This document shows, in pieces, positions 17,933 to 26,608 of a DNA stretch of 64,000 nt. The first letter of the stretch is position 1, and the number at the start of each line of letters is the position of its first letter. The notes beneath the pieces are model-generated. The model was not told where the DNA came from. It ran no database searches and saw nothing but the letters and a program-made list of their open reading frames with translations. Made by a program: the position numbers and the translations under genes. The stretch is from Couchioplanes caeruleus (GTDB taxonomy: Bacteria; Actinomycetota; Actinomycetes; Mycobacteriales; Micromonosporaceae), in assembly GCF_023499255.1 (NCBI RefSeq), contig NZ_CP092183.1, forward strand, positions 1,433,501-1,497,500, read 5' to 3'.

Positions 17933-18388
17933 ATGGGGCGACGGGTCACGGTCGGGATGCTGCTTCTGTACGCGGCAGGCGTCATCGCCATCACCATCTT
18001 CCCGATCCGCCCGCACCCCGCGTCGTACTGGGCCGACGAGCCGCTCGCCGAGATGTTCCACTGGATCCCGGGCGACGTGGACGCGCCCAGCTTCACGCTC
18101 AACGTCATCATGTTCATCCCGTTCGGCATCCTCGTACCGCTGCTCCGGCCGGCCGCCGACCACTACCGCCGGCTCGCCGCGTACGCGGCCACCGCCAGCG
18201 CGACGATCGAGCTGGCGCAGCTCGTGCTGGGGCTCACGCTGGGCAGCCGCCGTACGGTCGACGTCAACGACCTGATCGCCAACACCGCGGGGGCGGTGCT
18301 GGGGCTGCTCATCCTGCGGCTGGCGGTGCCGTCCGCGGCGCACCGGGCCGCCGCCTGCCCGCCGCCGAGGCCGGACCCGGCCGGGTAG
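17933..18388 (+). CDS. VanZ-family membrane protein
   Basis: A 151-aa protein with four hydrophobic helices. The family marks are NVIMFIPFGILVPLL, a Glu in SATIELAQLVLGLTLGS, and VDVNDLIANTAGAVLG. VanZ-like proteins are widespread in Gram-positives; VanZ itself gives low-level teicoplanin resistance, but no resistance role is implied here. The last 25 residues are Ala/Pro-rich. It converges on the VOC-protein gene, leaving 21 bases. Confidence 0.85.
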   Translation: MGRRVTVGMLLLYAAGVIAITIFPIRPHPASYWADEPLAEMFHWIPGDVDAPSFTLNVIMFIPFGILVPLLRPAADHYRRLAAYAATASATIELAQLVLGLTLGSRRTVDVNDLIANTAGAVLGLLILRLAVPSAAHRAAACPPPRPDPAG

Positions 18389-18409
18389 CGCGGGCCGGCC
18401 CCGGCGCCC

Positions 18410-19294
18410 CTAGATCAAGAGGTCCGGCTCGACCTGGTGAATCTTGATCGGCATGCCGTCGGGGGTCTCCACGTGCAGGCGGGTGCCCAGGTCGGGGTCG
18501 ACGGCCATCCGGACGATCCGGACCTCCCGGTCGCGCAGCAGCCGCTCGAGGCGGTCCAGCGGCATCGTGGCGGAGAAGTTCAGCTCGACGGTGCTCTCCC
18601 CGCGGGCCGGGTCCGGCGGGCGGGTGACCAGTCCGATCTGGGCCGTACCGACCTGCATCAGGACCCAGTCGCCGTCTCGTTCGCCGTGGACCAGGTCGCC
18701 GCCGAGCTTCTCGTAGAAGGCGACCGCGGCCGGCATGTCGGCGACGTGCACCATCGGCTGCAGCTGCAGGCCCGGCCAGGGTGCGGGGACCTTCGCCACG
18801 CCACGGCTCGGTGCCTCGCGCTGCTCGGCGTCGGCGGCCGCGGACGGCTGCGTCGGGACCGCCTGCCGGGCATCTGCTGCCTCCGTTGTTGCTGTCGCCG
18901 CCTCTTCCGCCGTCCCCATCTGCGCCGTGGCCGTTGCACTCGTCTCCGTCGCTTCCCGCGTGGAGGTCGCTTCGTACGGCGGGGCCGCTTCGTGCGGCGG
19001 GGCCGTTTCCTCTGCCGCGACGGTCGCTTCCTCTGCCGCGACCGTCGCTTCCGTCGCGGCCGGCCCGGTCGCCGGCGTCCGTGCCTCGTCGGCGGGGGCG
19101 TCCGCTTGCTGCGCCGGGTCGGTCAGGAACGGGGACGCGATCGGGCGCGGGTCGGTCGCGCTCGGCGGGCGTCGCGGGACCGGAGCCACCGGCGCCGGCG
19201 ACGTACGCGCCGGGTGCGGGCGCGGCGGGGCGGACTCCCGGCCCCGCGGATCGGCCGTCCTGCCGCCGGCGGCGACCGGTCGTTCCTTGGCCAT
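18410..19294 (-). CDS. VOC-family protein with long low-complexity N-terminus
   Basis: A 294-aa protein from ATG 19294 (AGGAGG 7 bases upstream). Residues 1-175 are disordered and rich in Ala, Thr, Glu and Pro, with near-repeats such as EATVAAEEATVAAEETAPPH. The last 115 residues are one VOC (glyoxalase-fold) domain: LQLQPMVHVADMPAAVAFYE, ELNFSATMPLDRLERLL, ETPDGMPIKIHQVEPDLL. The VOC part resembles antibiotic-binding or dioxygenase-like members with no clear enzyme role. The long tail is unusual for the family and may be a tether or interaction segment. Confidence 0.75.
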   Translation of the reverse strand: MAKERPVAAGGRTADPRGRESAPPRPHPARTSPAPVAPVPRRPPSATDPRPIASPFLTDPAQQADAPADEARTPATGPAATEATVAAEEATVAAEETAPPHEAAPPYEATSTREATETSATATAQMGTAEEAATATTEAADARQAVPTQPSAAADAEQREAPSRGVAKVPAPWPGLQLQPMVHVADMPAAVAFYEKLGGDLVHGERDGDWVLMQVGTAQIGLVTRPPDPARGESTVELNFSATMPLDRLERLLRDREVRIVRMAVDPDLGTRLHVETPDGMPIKIHQVEPDLLI

Positions 19295-19367
19295 GACGGG
19301 CCTCCTGTCGGGCAACTGTCGGCGCGGCCGGATGCCGTCACCGCAGGGCTCAACGACCCGTACCCGC

Positions 19368-19655
19368 TCATCGATTCAGCCGGGCGTGCCGACTTCGGGA
19401 ACCGAGCGTCCGGTGTATCCGGCGAATCGCCAGAAGACCACCGACACCGGGCACGACCGCGAGCAGCCTGGCCCGCCCGTCCCGGGTCTCCCGCAGCGCC
19501 GCGCCGACGACGACCAGGTACGCGCACCCGTGCACCGGCCCCACCAGCGAGGCGACCTCGGGTGCGTGCACGGTCGCCAGGTTGGCGAGGAGCAGGAGGA
19601 GCGAGGCCAGTTCGATCAGCGCGGCGAGACGTAACGGGCGGGACGGCACGCTCAC
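19368..19655 (-). CDS. DUF3817-type small membrane protein
   Basis: A 95-aa protein from GTG 19655, overlapping the stop of the upstream membrane-protein gene (GTGA). It has three hydrophobic helices (LAALIELASLLLLLANLATV; VGPVHGCAYLVVVGAALR; LLAVVPGVGGLLAI) and a GPVHG motif typical of DUF3817 proteins. The C-terminus is basic. Function unknown; coupling suggests it acts with its neighbour. Confidence 0.75.
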   Translation of the reverse strand: MSVPSRPLRLAALIELASLLLLLANLATVHAPEVASLVGPVHGCAYLVVVGAALRETRDGRARLLAVVPGVGGLLAIRRIHRTLGSRSRHARLNR

Positions 19656-20080
19656 ACCCCCGTCGTGGAGCCGGGACGGATGACCATCAGCACCACGACG
19701 GTCGCCCACAGCAGGTTGAACACGCCCGTGACCATGCCCAGGCGGACCGCTGCCCGCTTGCCGGGCCCGCCGAGGGCCGCGGCCTGGGCGGGGAGGATCA
19801 CGAAGGCGAGGAGCACGCCGGCGACCGCCGTGAGAAGCATCGAGGCGATCAGCCAGGCGTCGGTGAGGACGCCGAGGCTGCTCGCGGTCGCGAGGCCGAA
19901 CACGGGCACGAGCAGGCCGAGTCCCGCGTACACGCGGCAGATGCGGTGCAGGAGCGTGGGGCCTGTGCCGCCGGGAGTCGCTCTTCTGAGGGCGGCGGGG
20001 AACATGCTGGCCGCGACGGTCACCGGGCCGATCGCCACGATGGCCGCGAGGACGTGCAGGGACAGGAGCAGTTTCGTCAC
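19652..20080 (-). CDS. Conserved hypothetical membrane protein (DUF2269-like)
   Basis: A 142-aa protein from GTG 20080 with four transmembrane helices, beginning VTKLLLSLHVLAAIVAIGPV, a pattern seen in DUF2269-type proteins. TACCGT lies eight bases upstream on the reverse strand with no Shine-Dalgarno sequence. It is the first gene of a two-gene unit with the DUF3817-type protein and diverges from the GlxA-type regulator; the intergenic region is under 100 bases. Family assignment is tentative. Confidence 0.65.
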   Translation of the reverse strand: MTKLLLSLHVLAAIVAIGPVTVAASMFPAALRRATPGGTGPTLLHRICRVYAGLGLLVPVFGLATASSLGVLTDAWLIASMLLTAVAGVLLAFVILPAQAAALGGPGKRAAVRLGMVTGVFNLLWATVVVLMVIRPGSTTGV

Positions 20081-20177
20081 GGTAGCCGACGGTAGGGAGC
20101 ACGGAAAATCGCCGACAGTGGCCGGAATGCCACATGCCAACGGATTTGCGCCACGCGTGCGGCTAGGCTCCGGTGGC

Positions 20178-21260
20178 ATGCACATCGTGGCCGTACTCGC
20201 GCTGGACGGCGTCGTCGCCTTCGACCTGTCGACACCGCTCGAGGTGTTCGGCCGCACCCGCCTCGCGGACGGTAGCGCCCCTTATGACGTACGCGTCTGC
20301 GCGCCGGACGGTGACGTCGCCGCGGGGGCTTTCGTCGTACGGGCGCCGTACGGTCTCGACGTGTTCGAGGAGGCGGACACGATCATCCTTCCCGGGGTGG
20401 CAGACGTTGCTGTGCCCGTACCGGAAAAGGTCCTGAGCGCACTCCGCGCGGCCGCGGCGCGCGGCACCCGGATCGCCTCCATCTGCGCGGGCGCGTTCGT
20501 GTTCGCGGCGACCGGGCTGCTCGACGGCCACCGCGCCACCACGCACTGGATCGCCGCTGCCCAGCTGGCCGGGCGATTCCCGGCGGTCGACGTCGACCCC
20601 GGCGTCCTCTACGTCGACAACGGCCAGTTCCTCACCTCGGCCGGCGCCGCGGCGGGACTGGACCTGTGCCTGCACATGATCCGCCGCGACCACGGCTCGG
20701 CCGTGGCCGCGGACGCCGCCCGGCTCTCCGTGATGCCGCTGGAACGCGAAGGTGGCCAGGCGCAGTTCATGGTTGCCGAGCAGCCACCCGCCCCACGCGG
20801 CTCCACGATGGAGCCGCTCCTGCGCTGGCTCGACGACAACTGCGGCCGTGAACTCACGACGGCGCAGATAGCCGCCCATGCCGGAATGAGCACGCGCACG
20901 CTCAACCGCCGCTTCCGCGAACAGACCGGCACGACGCCGCTGCAGTGGCTCCACCTGGCCCGCGTCCGCCGCGCGCAGCACCTGCTGGAGACCACGGCGG
21001 TCACTGTGGACCGCATCGGCGCCAGGGTCGGGTTCGGGTCGCCCACCGCGTTCCGGGACCGGTTCAAGCGGGTCGTGGGGACGAGCCCGCACGCCTACCG
21101 CCACGCGTTCCGCTCGAAGCACCGCACTGTCCCGGCCGTCACGCCACCGGCCGCTCGGCCCGTCGCTCCGACGGTCGCGCCGGCTGTCACGCGGTCGGCC
21201 ACGGCCGCAGTGGCGTCGAGCATCACCTCGGCCGGGGCGTCGGCGCGCGTCAGTCGTTGA
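20178..21260 (+). CDS. GlxA-family regulator (DJ-1/PfpI domain plus AraC helix-turn-helix)
   Basis: A 360-aa transcription factor. Residues 1-170 are a DJ-1/PfpI-like domain (VAVLALDGVVAFDLSTPLEV; ASICAGAFVFAATGLLDG). Residues 215-310 hold the AraC DNA-binding region (TTAQIAAHAGMSTRTLNRRF; VTVDRIGARVGFGSPTAFRD). The last 45 residues are an Ala/Pro/Thr/Val tail. TAGGCT lies eight bases before ATG 20178, suggesting a leaderless start. It diverges from the membrane pair, a possible target. The 3' end overlaps the convergent hypothetical gene by 11 bases. Confidence 0.9.
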   Translation: MHIVAVLALDGVVAFDLSTPLEVFGRTRLADGSAPYDVRVCAPDGDVAAGAFVVRAPYGLDVFEEADTIILPGVADVAVPVPEKVLSALRAAAARGTRIASICAGAFVFAATGLLDGHRATTHWIAAAQLAGRFPAVDVDPGVLYVDNGQFLTSAGAAAGLDLCLHMIRRDHGSAVAADAARLSVMPLEREGGQAQFMVAEQPPAPRGSTMEPLLRWLDDNCGRELTTAQIAAHAGMSTRTLNRRFREQTGTTPLQWLHLARVRRAQHLLETTAVTVDRIGARVGFGSPTAFRDRFKRVVGTSPHAYRHAFRSKHRTVPAVTPPAARPVAPTVAPAVTRSATAAVASSITSAGASARVSR

Positions 21261-21720
21261 GCTGCGCTCGCTGGATCTCGTCGAGCGTCGCCGTCATCAC
21301 CTCCGTCATCGGTCGCGGCCCGATCAGGTGCTCGATGAGCAGCGCCGCGTGCAACGCCAGCTCCTCCGGCTTGGGCGGGGGCGAACCGTCGTCCTCCCAG
21401 ACCCCCAGCGCGCCCGCCAGCAGATACAGCATCGTCTGCGGGTCGACCCGCGGGCACCACGCCGCGGCGGCCCGAACGCTGCCGGCCAGCACCGCCCGCA
21501 CGTCGTCGGCGTCCAGGCCGTCGGGATGCGCGGCCTCCAGCTGCAGGCGCACCGCCGTGCCGAGGATCAGCCCGGCCTGGGTCTGGTCCTGCACGCTGAG
21601 CTCGGCGATCGCCGCGGCCAGGGCCGCCTCGTCATGGGCACGTGCACCCGCCACGGCGGCGGAGGTCGCCGCCGCGATGGGCCGGGCCGGTGCGGGCAGC
21701 TGCCGCCACTCGTTCGTCAC
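21250..21720 (-). CDS. Hypothetical protein, leaderless start
   Basis: A 156-aa, mostly helical Ala-rich protein (AAATSAAVAGARAHDEAALA; VDPQTMLYLLAGALGV; ELALHAALLIEHLIG). No family is recognised. Start GTG 21720 has TAGCTT exactly six bases upstream (21727-21732) and no ribosome-binding site, supporting both the start and leaderless transcription. It overlaps the end of the GlxA-type gene by 11 bases and lies 9 bases downstream of the HxlR gene in the same direction. Confidence 0.65.
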   Translation of the reverse strand: MTNEWRQLPAPARPIAAATSAAVAGARAHDEAALAAAIAELSVQDQTQAGLILGTAVRLQLEAAHPDGLDADDVRAVLAGSVRAAAAWCPRVDPQTMLYLLAGALGVWEDDGSPPPKPEELALHAALLIEHLIGPRPMTEVMTATLDEIQRAQLND

Positions 21721-21729
21721 GACACGAAG

Positions 21730-22167
21730 CTAGTCCGGGGGTCCGACATTCCTGGGACGGCGCGGCTGAGCGATCGAGCCCGCCCGCGATGGGGCACGCG
21801 CGCCGGCCGGGACCACCGCCTCCGGGAAGCGCTCGATGTTGTCCACCACCCACCTGCGCAGCAGTGCCAGCGGCTCGCACGCGTCCCGGCCCAGCGGCGT
21901 CAGCGAATACTCCACGTGGAGCGGGACCGCGGGGTACACCGTGCGGTCGATCAGGCCGTGCTCCTCGAGCCGGCGCAGTGTGGCGGTGAGCACTTTCGGG
22001 CTCACGCCGTCGAGCTTGGTGCGCAGCGCGCCGAAGCGCCGGGGGCCGTCCTCGAGGGCGCCCAGCGCGAGCGCGCTCCACTTGTTGGCCAGCAGATCCA
22101 GCATGTGGCGGCACGGGCAGGAGGCGTCGTAGACGTCGTGCGTACGCCCGCAGGAGGTGGTCGGCAT
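21730..22167 (-). CDS. HxlR-family winged-helix transcriptional regulator
   Basis: A 145-aa regulator. The family pattern is clear: CPCRHMLDLLANKWSALALG (with the N-terminal redox-type Cys), FGALRTKLDGVSPKVLTATL as recognition region, and EYSLTPLGRDACEPLALLRR. ATG 22167 has TACGAT six bases upstream on the reverse strand and no Shine-Dalgarno sequence. It is divergent from an alcohol dehydrogenase-like gene, its probable target, with an inverted repeat between them. Some HxlR proteins sense aldehydes or electrophiles through the N-terminal Cys; that would suit the neighbour (inference). Confidence 0.88.
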   Translation of the reverse strand: MPTTSCGRTHDVYDASCPCRHMLDLLANKWSALALGALEDGPRRFGALRTKLDGVSPKVLTATLRRLEEHGLIDRTVYPAVPLHVEYSLTPLGRDACEPLALLRRWVVDNIERFPEAVVPAGARAPSRAGSIAQPRRPRNVGPPD

Positions 22168-22179
22168 CGGGCCATCGTA

Positions 22180-22194
22180 GTTCCCTTTGGAAAC
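22180..22194. promoter_or_regulatory. Inverted repeat, candidate HxlR operator
   Basis: GTTCCCTTTGGAAAC has imperfect arms GTTYCC/GGRAAC. It abuts the -10-like TACGAT of the HxlR gene and lies 48 bases before the divergent oxidoreductase, so one bound dimer could control both. Confidence 0.5.
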
Positions 22195-22241
22195 CAGTGT
22201 CCGTTGACGGTAACTGGGGCGTACGGAATAGCGTCCGCGGC

Positions 22242-23237
22242 ATGGCTGAACTCATGCGCGCGGTCGGCTACCGCAAGAACCTGCCGATCTCGGACCCGTC
22301 CTCCCTGCTGGATCTCGAGCTGTCGGTGCCCGAACCAGGCGACCACGACCTGGTCGTGCGGGTCCGGGCCGTCTCGGTCAATCCGGTGGATGTGAAGGTA
22401 CGGGCGAGCAGCGACCCGCGCGGCGAGCCGAAGGTGCTCGGCTACGACGCCGCCGGCATCGTCGAGCGGACCGGGGCCGCCGTCACGCTCTTCAAGCCGG
22501 GCGACGAGGTCTGGTACGCGGGCTCCATCGCCCGTCCCGGCACCAATGCGGAGCTGCACCTGGTCGACGAGCGCATCGCCGGACCGAAGCCCGCGTCGCT
22601 GGACTTCGCGCAGGCGGCCGCCCTGCCGCTGACCGCGTTGACCGCGTGGGAGGCGCTGTTCGACCGGCTGCGGCTGACCTCGCAGAGCACCGGAACGCTG
22701 CTGGTGCTCGGCGCGGCCGGTGGCGTCGGGTCGATCCTGGTCCAGCTCGCCCGCCGGCTCACCGATCTGGAGATCATCGGTACGGCGTCCCGCCCGGAAT
22801 CCCAGCGCTGGGTCCTGGACCGCGGCGCGCACCGCGTCGTCAACCACCATGATGATCTCGCGGCGGCGCTGCCGGACGGCGTCGACCACGTGTTCACACC
22901 GCACTCGGCCGGCATGATCGAGACGTTCGCGACGATCGTGCGGCCGTTCGGCGCCGTGGTCGCGATCGACGAGCCGCCGAACCTGGACCTGCTGCCGCTG
23001 AAGTCGAAGAGCATCGCCTGGCACTGGGAGCTCATGTTCACCCGCTCCCTGTACGACCCCACCAGCACCGCCCAGCACGAGATCCTGCGGCAGGTCGCCG
23101 AGCTGGTCGACAAGGGCGTCCTGCACACGACCCTGACCCGGCGGATCGACGGCATCACCGCGGCGAACCTGCGGGAGGCGCACGCGGCGGTCGAGGCCGG
23201 CGCGACCATCGGCAAGATCGTTCTCGCCGGGTCCTGA
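22242..23237 (+). CDS. Zinc-type alcohol dehydrogenase-like / quinone oxidoreductase
   Basis: A 331-aa MDR-superfamily reductase. It shows a GroES-like N-terminus (VRAVSVNPVDVKVRA), the GYDAAGIVERTG segment, and the nucleotide-binding LVLGAAGGVGSILVQLARRL. Structural-zinc cysteines are absent, as in quinone reductase-like members that use NADPH on quinones or enals. TAGCGT lies seven bases before ATG 22242, fitting a leaderless start. It is divergent from hxlR, the usual partner of such genes. Confidence 0.87.
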   Translation: MAELMRAVGYRKNLPISDPSSLLDLELSVPEPGDHDLVVRVRAVSVNPVDVKVRASSDPRGEPKVLGYDAAGIVERTGAAVTLFKPGDEVWYAGSIARPGTNAELHLVDERIAGPKPASLDFAQAAALPLTALTAWEALFDRLRLTSQSTGTLLVLGAAGGVGSILVQLARRLTDLEIIGTASRPESQRWVLDRGAHRVVNHHDDLAAALPDGVDHVFTPHSAGMIETFATIVRPFGAVVAIDEPPNLDLLPLKSKSIAWHWELMFTRSLYDPTSTAQHEILRQVAELVDKGVLHTTLTRRIDGITAANLREAHAAVEAGATIGKIVLAGS

Positions 23238-23270
23238 TTTCTGTCGTACGGGCCTGGCATGGTGGTCGGC

Positions 23271-24446
23271 ATGACGTTGCACGAGGCGATGACGGCACGC
23301 ATGGAGCGCGGCGAGTTCCCGGGGATCGTCACGCTCGTGGCCCGCGGTGACGACGTGCGGGTCGACGCGATCGGGGTCACGAGCTTCGGGGGCGCCGTGC
23401 CGATGCGCCGCGACACGATCTTCCGGATCGCGTCGCTCACCAAGCCGGTGCTGGCGGCCGCGACGATGGCGCTCGTCGAGGACGACGTCATCGACCTGGA
23501 GGAGCCGGTCCACAAGCTGCTGCCCGAGCTGGCGGGCCAGCGGGTGCTGGCCCGCATCGACGGCCCGCTGGACGACACCGTCCCACCGCATCGCCCGGTC
23601 ACCGTGGAGGACCTGCTCACCTTCCGGATGGGACACGGCTTCATCACCGAGCCCACCTTCGACCCGCCGTGGCCGATCGTGGAGGCCGCCCGTGACCTCG
23701 AGCTCGTGATGGGGCCGCCGGACCCCCGCACTCCGCACGACCCGGACGAGTGGATCCGCCGCTTCGGCACGCTTCCGCTGATGGCTCAGCCGGGCGAGAA
23801 GTGGCAGTACAACACCGGCATGCTCGTGCTCGGCGTGCTCCTCGCCCGCGCTGACGGCAAGCCGCTGGGCGACGTGCTGCGCGAGCGGCTGTTCGACCCG
23901 CTGGGCATGCGGGAGACCGGCTTCTGGTTGCCGGCCGACCGGGCGGGTGAGCTGCCGGCCTCGTACATGGGGGATCCGGGCACGGGCGAGATGGTGGAGG
24001 CGACCAACACCGGGCCGGAGGTGTGGAGCAGCCCGCCGCGGTTCCCGTCCGGCTCGGCGGGCCTGGTGTCCACGGTGGACGAGTTCTGCACGTTCGCCCG
24101 GATGCTGCTCGAGGGCGGGGTCCACGGCGGCACCCGGCTGCTGTCCGAGCAGTCGGTGGAGCTGATGACCACCAACCGGCTGACGCCCGAGCAGGTCGCC
24201 TCCGCGGGGCAGCTGCTCGGCGGATCGGGGTGGGGCTTCGGCGTGGGCGTGAGCGTCACGGCCGACGACGTCTCCGCCCCGGGGCGATACGGCTGGTCCG
24301 GCGGGTACGGCACCACGTGGTTCAACGATCCGCACGAGCGCCTCATCGCCGTCGCGTTCACCCAGGTCAGCGACTTTCTGTGGAGCGGGGCGCAGAAGGA
24401 GTTCTCGAGGCTGGCGTACACAGCGGGACACGGGCGGGGGAGGTGA
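23271..24446 (+). CDS. Serine hydrolase, beta-lactamase/class C PBP family
   Basis: A 391-aa protein from ATG 23271; an in-frame ATG at 23259 would add four residues. The active-site motif SLTK is Ser55-x-x-Lys58 and the YxN motif is QYNTG near Tyr179. The third motif appears around YGWSGGYGTTW. The family includes esterases and D-aminopeptidases as well as beta-lactamases. There is no export signal, so a cytoplasmic esterase-like role is more likely than antibiotic resistance. It is followed one base later by a SnoaL-like gene. Confidence 0.87.
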   Translation: MTLHEAMTARMERGEFPGIVTLVARGDDVRVDAIGVTSFGGAVPMRRDTIFRIASLTKPVLAAATMALVEDDVIDLEEPVHKLLPELAGQRVLARIDGPLDDTVPPHRPVTVEDLLTFRMGHGFITEPTFDPPWPIVEAARDLELVMGPPDPRTPHDPDEWIRRFGTLPLMAQPGEKWQYNTGMLVLGVLLARADGKPLGDVLRERLFDPLGMRETGFWLPADRAGELPASYMGDPGTGEMVEATNTGPEVWSSPPRFPSGSAGLVSTVDEFCTFARMLLEGGVHGGTRLLSEQSVELMTTNRLTPEQVASAGQLLGGSGWGFGVGVSVTADDVSAPGRYGWSGGYGTTWFNDPHERLIAVAFTQVSDFLWSGAQKEFSRLAYTAGHGRGR

Positions 24447-24447
24447 C

Positions 24448-24810
24448 ATGACACATCTCGACGCGGTCACCGCCTGGATCGGGAACTACCGGGCCGCCTG
24501 GGAGTCGAACGATCCGGCCGACATCGGCGAGCTGTTCACCGACGACGCGGCGTATTTCACCGAGCCGTATGCGAAGCCCTGGGTCGGGCGGGAGGCGATC
24601 GTCGCGGGGTGGCTGGAGCACCGGGACGCACCCGGCACCACCGCGTTCGACTGGCATCCCGTGATCGTCACGGACGACCTGGCGATCGTGGAGGCCACGA
24701 CGCGGTACGAGGATCCGGCGCGGACCTACAGCAACCTGTGGGTGCTGCGGCTGGACCAGACCGGCCGGGCGCGGCAGTTCACGGAGTGGTGGATGGAGCA
24801 CCCCGGCTGA
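24448..24810 (+). CDS. SnoaL-like (NTF2-fold) protein
   Basis: A 120-aa single-domain protein with the cone-shaped SnoaL/NTF2 fold pattern: VTAWIGNYRAAWESNDPADI, LFTDDAAYFTEPYAKPWVGR, FDWHPVIVTDDLAIVEATTR, and the closing WVLRLDQTGRARQFTEWWME. Such proteins bind or isomerise small molecules; the substrate here is unknown. It starts one base after the serine-hydrolase stop with GGGAGG upstream, so the two are likely co-expressed. Confidence 0.85.
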   Translation: MTHLDAVTAWIGNYRAAWESNDPADIGELFTDDAAYFTEPYAKPWVGREAIVAGWLEHRDAPGTTAFDWHPVIVTDDLAIVEATTRYEDPARTYSNLWVLRLDQTGRARQFTEWWMEHPG

Positions 24811-24858
24811 GCCGCGGCACCGGGCCGCGGCCGCTCGGCCGCCGATACGCAGGCGAGG

Positions 24859-26466
24859 CTACGACGTCACCGGCGCGATCAGCCGGGATACTCCGCAGTG
24901 GACGGTGTGCACTGACGGGGCCAGCTCCGCCCCGTCCACCGGTTTGCCGTCCGTGCCCAGGTTCCGGGCGAACCGCGGGTGCGCCCCGCCCGACACCTGC
25001 AGCCTCAGCCGGTGCCCCGCCCGTACCCGATGGAAGCAGGAGTCCAGCCGCAGCGTGAGCCGCTGCACCGTGCCGGCGGGCACCGACGGGTCCAGCCGGA
25101 GCAGCGCGTCGGAGAAGTTGCGGGAGTGGCCCGACGGGTCCACGTCGCAGAGGCGGGCGAAGACGTCCGCGAACGGGTTGTCGACCGAGACGTCGATCTC
25201 GAGGGTGGGACTGCCCGCCAGGTCGAGGTCGGCGGTGAGGGCGGGGCTGGTGAAGGTGACGACGTCGCCGCGGGCTTCCAGTTTGCGGTTGTCGCGGACG
25301 CCCATGCTGCCCGCCAGGACGCGGCCGCCGACCGAGGGGGTCGGCGTCCGGGGGTCGTAGCGGAAGATCACGGCTCCCGGGGGTGCCGTCTTCGCCGAGG
25401 AGAGGGAGCCGTCGGGGGTGAGCGTGAACGTTCGTTGCCGGGTCGCGGGTGGCCAGAGGGGGAGCTCATGCCATTTCTCTTCGCCGGTGCGGTAAACGCT
25501 GACCGTGCCGGCCGGTGCCGGGGTCGCGTCGCCGGCCACGTAGTGGTCGAGCCAGGCCAGCGTGACCGGTTCGGTCCGGGTGCTGCCCTTCGTCGCGACC
25601 CCGATGTGGGTCCACGGTCCCACCAGGAGCGACACGTCGGCGCCGCGGGCGTGCAGGGTCTCGTACTGGGTGAGGGTCTGGTCGAGGAACAGGTCCTGCC
25701 AGCCGCTGATCAGCAGCACCGGCACCGTGACCCGGTCCAGGGCCCGCCCCGCCCGGTACGCGTCCCAGAACGGGTCGGAGTCCTCGGGGTGCGACAGCCA
25801 CTCCCGATACCAGGGTGCGCGACCCTGCAGCACCGGCTCGGCGGCGTCGGCCAAGGGGAGTCCGTGCAGTCCCGGCCGGACCCGGCGGCGGGCGGTTGCC
25901 AGGTGGCGTACCCGGTCGAGACCGCGCCGCTCCTGCCCGGTGATCTGGTGACTCCAGCTGAGGAAGTCGCCCAAAGTGAACGCGCCCGTGCCGAACACCG
26001 CGTCGCGGAAGTCGTGCGGGCCGACCGCGATCACCGCCATCTTCAGCTCCGGCGGCGGATCGAGCAGGAGTGTCCACTGAGCCCAGCCGAGGTACGAGGC
26101 GCCCAGCGTGGCGAGCCGCCCGTCGAACCATGCGCGGGTCCGCAGCCACGCGACCGTGTCCTGCCCGTCGGTGGTCTCCTGCGCCATGGGGACGAACGTG
26201 CCGCCCGAGCCAAAGGTGCCCCGTACGCTCCCGACCAGGACGTGGTAACCCCGGGCCGCGAGCATGCGGCCCTGCAGGAGCGACGCCGGCAGGCCGCGGC
26301 CGTACGGCGTACGGATCAGAACCGTTCCCCGCGCCGGGCCCTGCGGCGCGTAATGAGTCGCTCGGAGCTCGACACCGTCGCGCATGGGGATGCGGACGCC
26401 GCTCTCCACCGTGTAACGCGTGCGCGGCGGAGGCAGGCGTAGCAGGCGTCCCAGCGGTGAGTTCAT
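24859..26466 (-). CDS. CocE/NonD-family alpha/beta hydrolase
   Basis: A 535-aa hydrolase from ATG 26466 (GGGAGG 7 bases upstream). The X-Pro dipeptidyl-peptidase-like fold is clear: GVRIPMRDGVELRATHYAPQ, RGTFGSGGTF, nucleophile Ser124 in LGASYLGW, the Asp-containing LISGWQDLFLDQ, and His in VGPWTHIG. The C-terminal 180 residues are the jelly-roll domain of this family (LTLRLDSCFHRVRAGHRLRL). Relatives cleave esters, cocaine or acylated antibiotics; no signal peptide is seen. Substrate unknown. Confidence 0.9.
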   Translation of the reverse strand: MNSPLGRLLRLPPPRTRYTVESGVRIPMRDGVELRATHYAPQGPARGTVLIRTPYGRGLPASLLQGRMLAARGYHVLVGSVRGTFGSGGTFVPMAQETTDGQDTVAWLRTRAWFDGRLATLGASYLGWAQWTLLLDPPPELKMAVIAVGPHDFRDAVFGTGAFTLGDFLSWSHQITGQERRGLDRVRHLATARRRVRPGLHGLPLADAAEPVLQGRAPWYREWLSHPEDSDPFWDAYRAGRALDRVTVPVLLISGWQDLFLDQTLTQYETLHARGADVSLLVGPWTHIGVATKGSTRTEPVTLAWLDHYVAGDATPAPAGTVSVYRTGEEKWHELPLWPPATRQRTFTLTPDGSLSSAKTAPPGAVIFRYDPRTPTPSVGGRVLAGSMGVRDNRKLEARGDVVTFTSPALTADLDLAGSPTLEIDVSVDNPFADVFARLCDVDPSGHSRNFSDALLRLDPSVPAGTVQRLTLRLDSCFHRVRAGHRLRLQVSGGAHPRFARNLGTDGKPVDGAELAPSVHTVHCGVSRLIAPVTS

Positions 26467-26608
26467 CGGGCGCCTCCCAGGGGCCGTCGCAGAAGATCCA
26501 TTCTGGTGTACCCGGCGCCCAGAGCAAGCAGCCGTCCGTGAACACGCGATCACTTACCGATTTGAGCGGTCTGTGTACTCAACTTCGCGTCCGGGAAAGG
26601 ATCTCTCT

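Noticed and set aside
17933..18388. Glycopeptide resistance (VanZ)
   Set aside because: VanZ-like proteins are widespread and no other van genes are present.
23271..24446. Antibiotic-resistance beta-lactamase
   Set aside because: The fold is shared with esterases and peptidases and there is no export signal, so a resistance role is not supported.
22002..24470. 822-codon reverse frame over the dehydrogenase and serine-hydrolase genes
   Set aside because: Antisense to two well-supported genes; composition is typical of a mirror frame.
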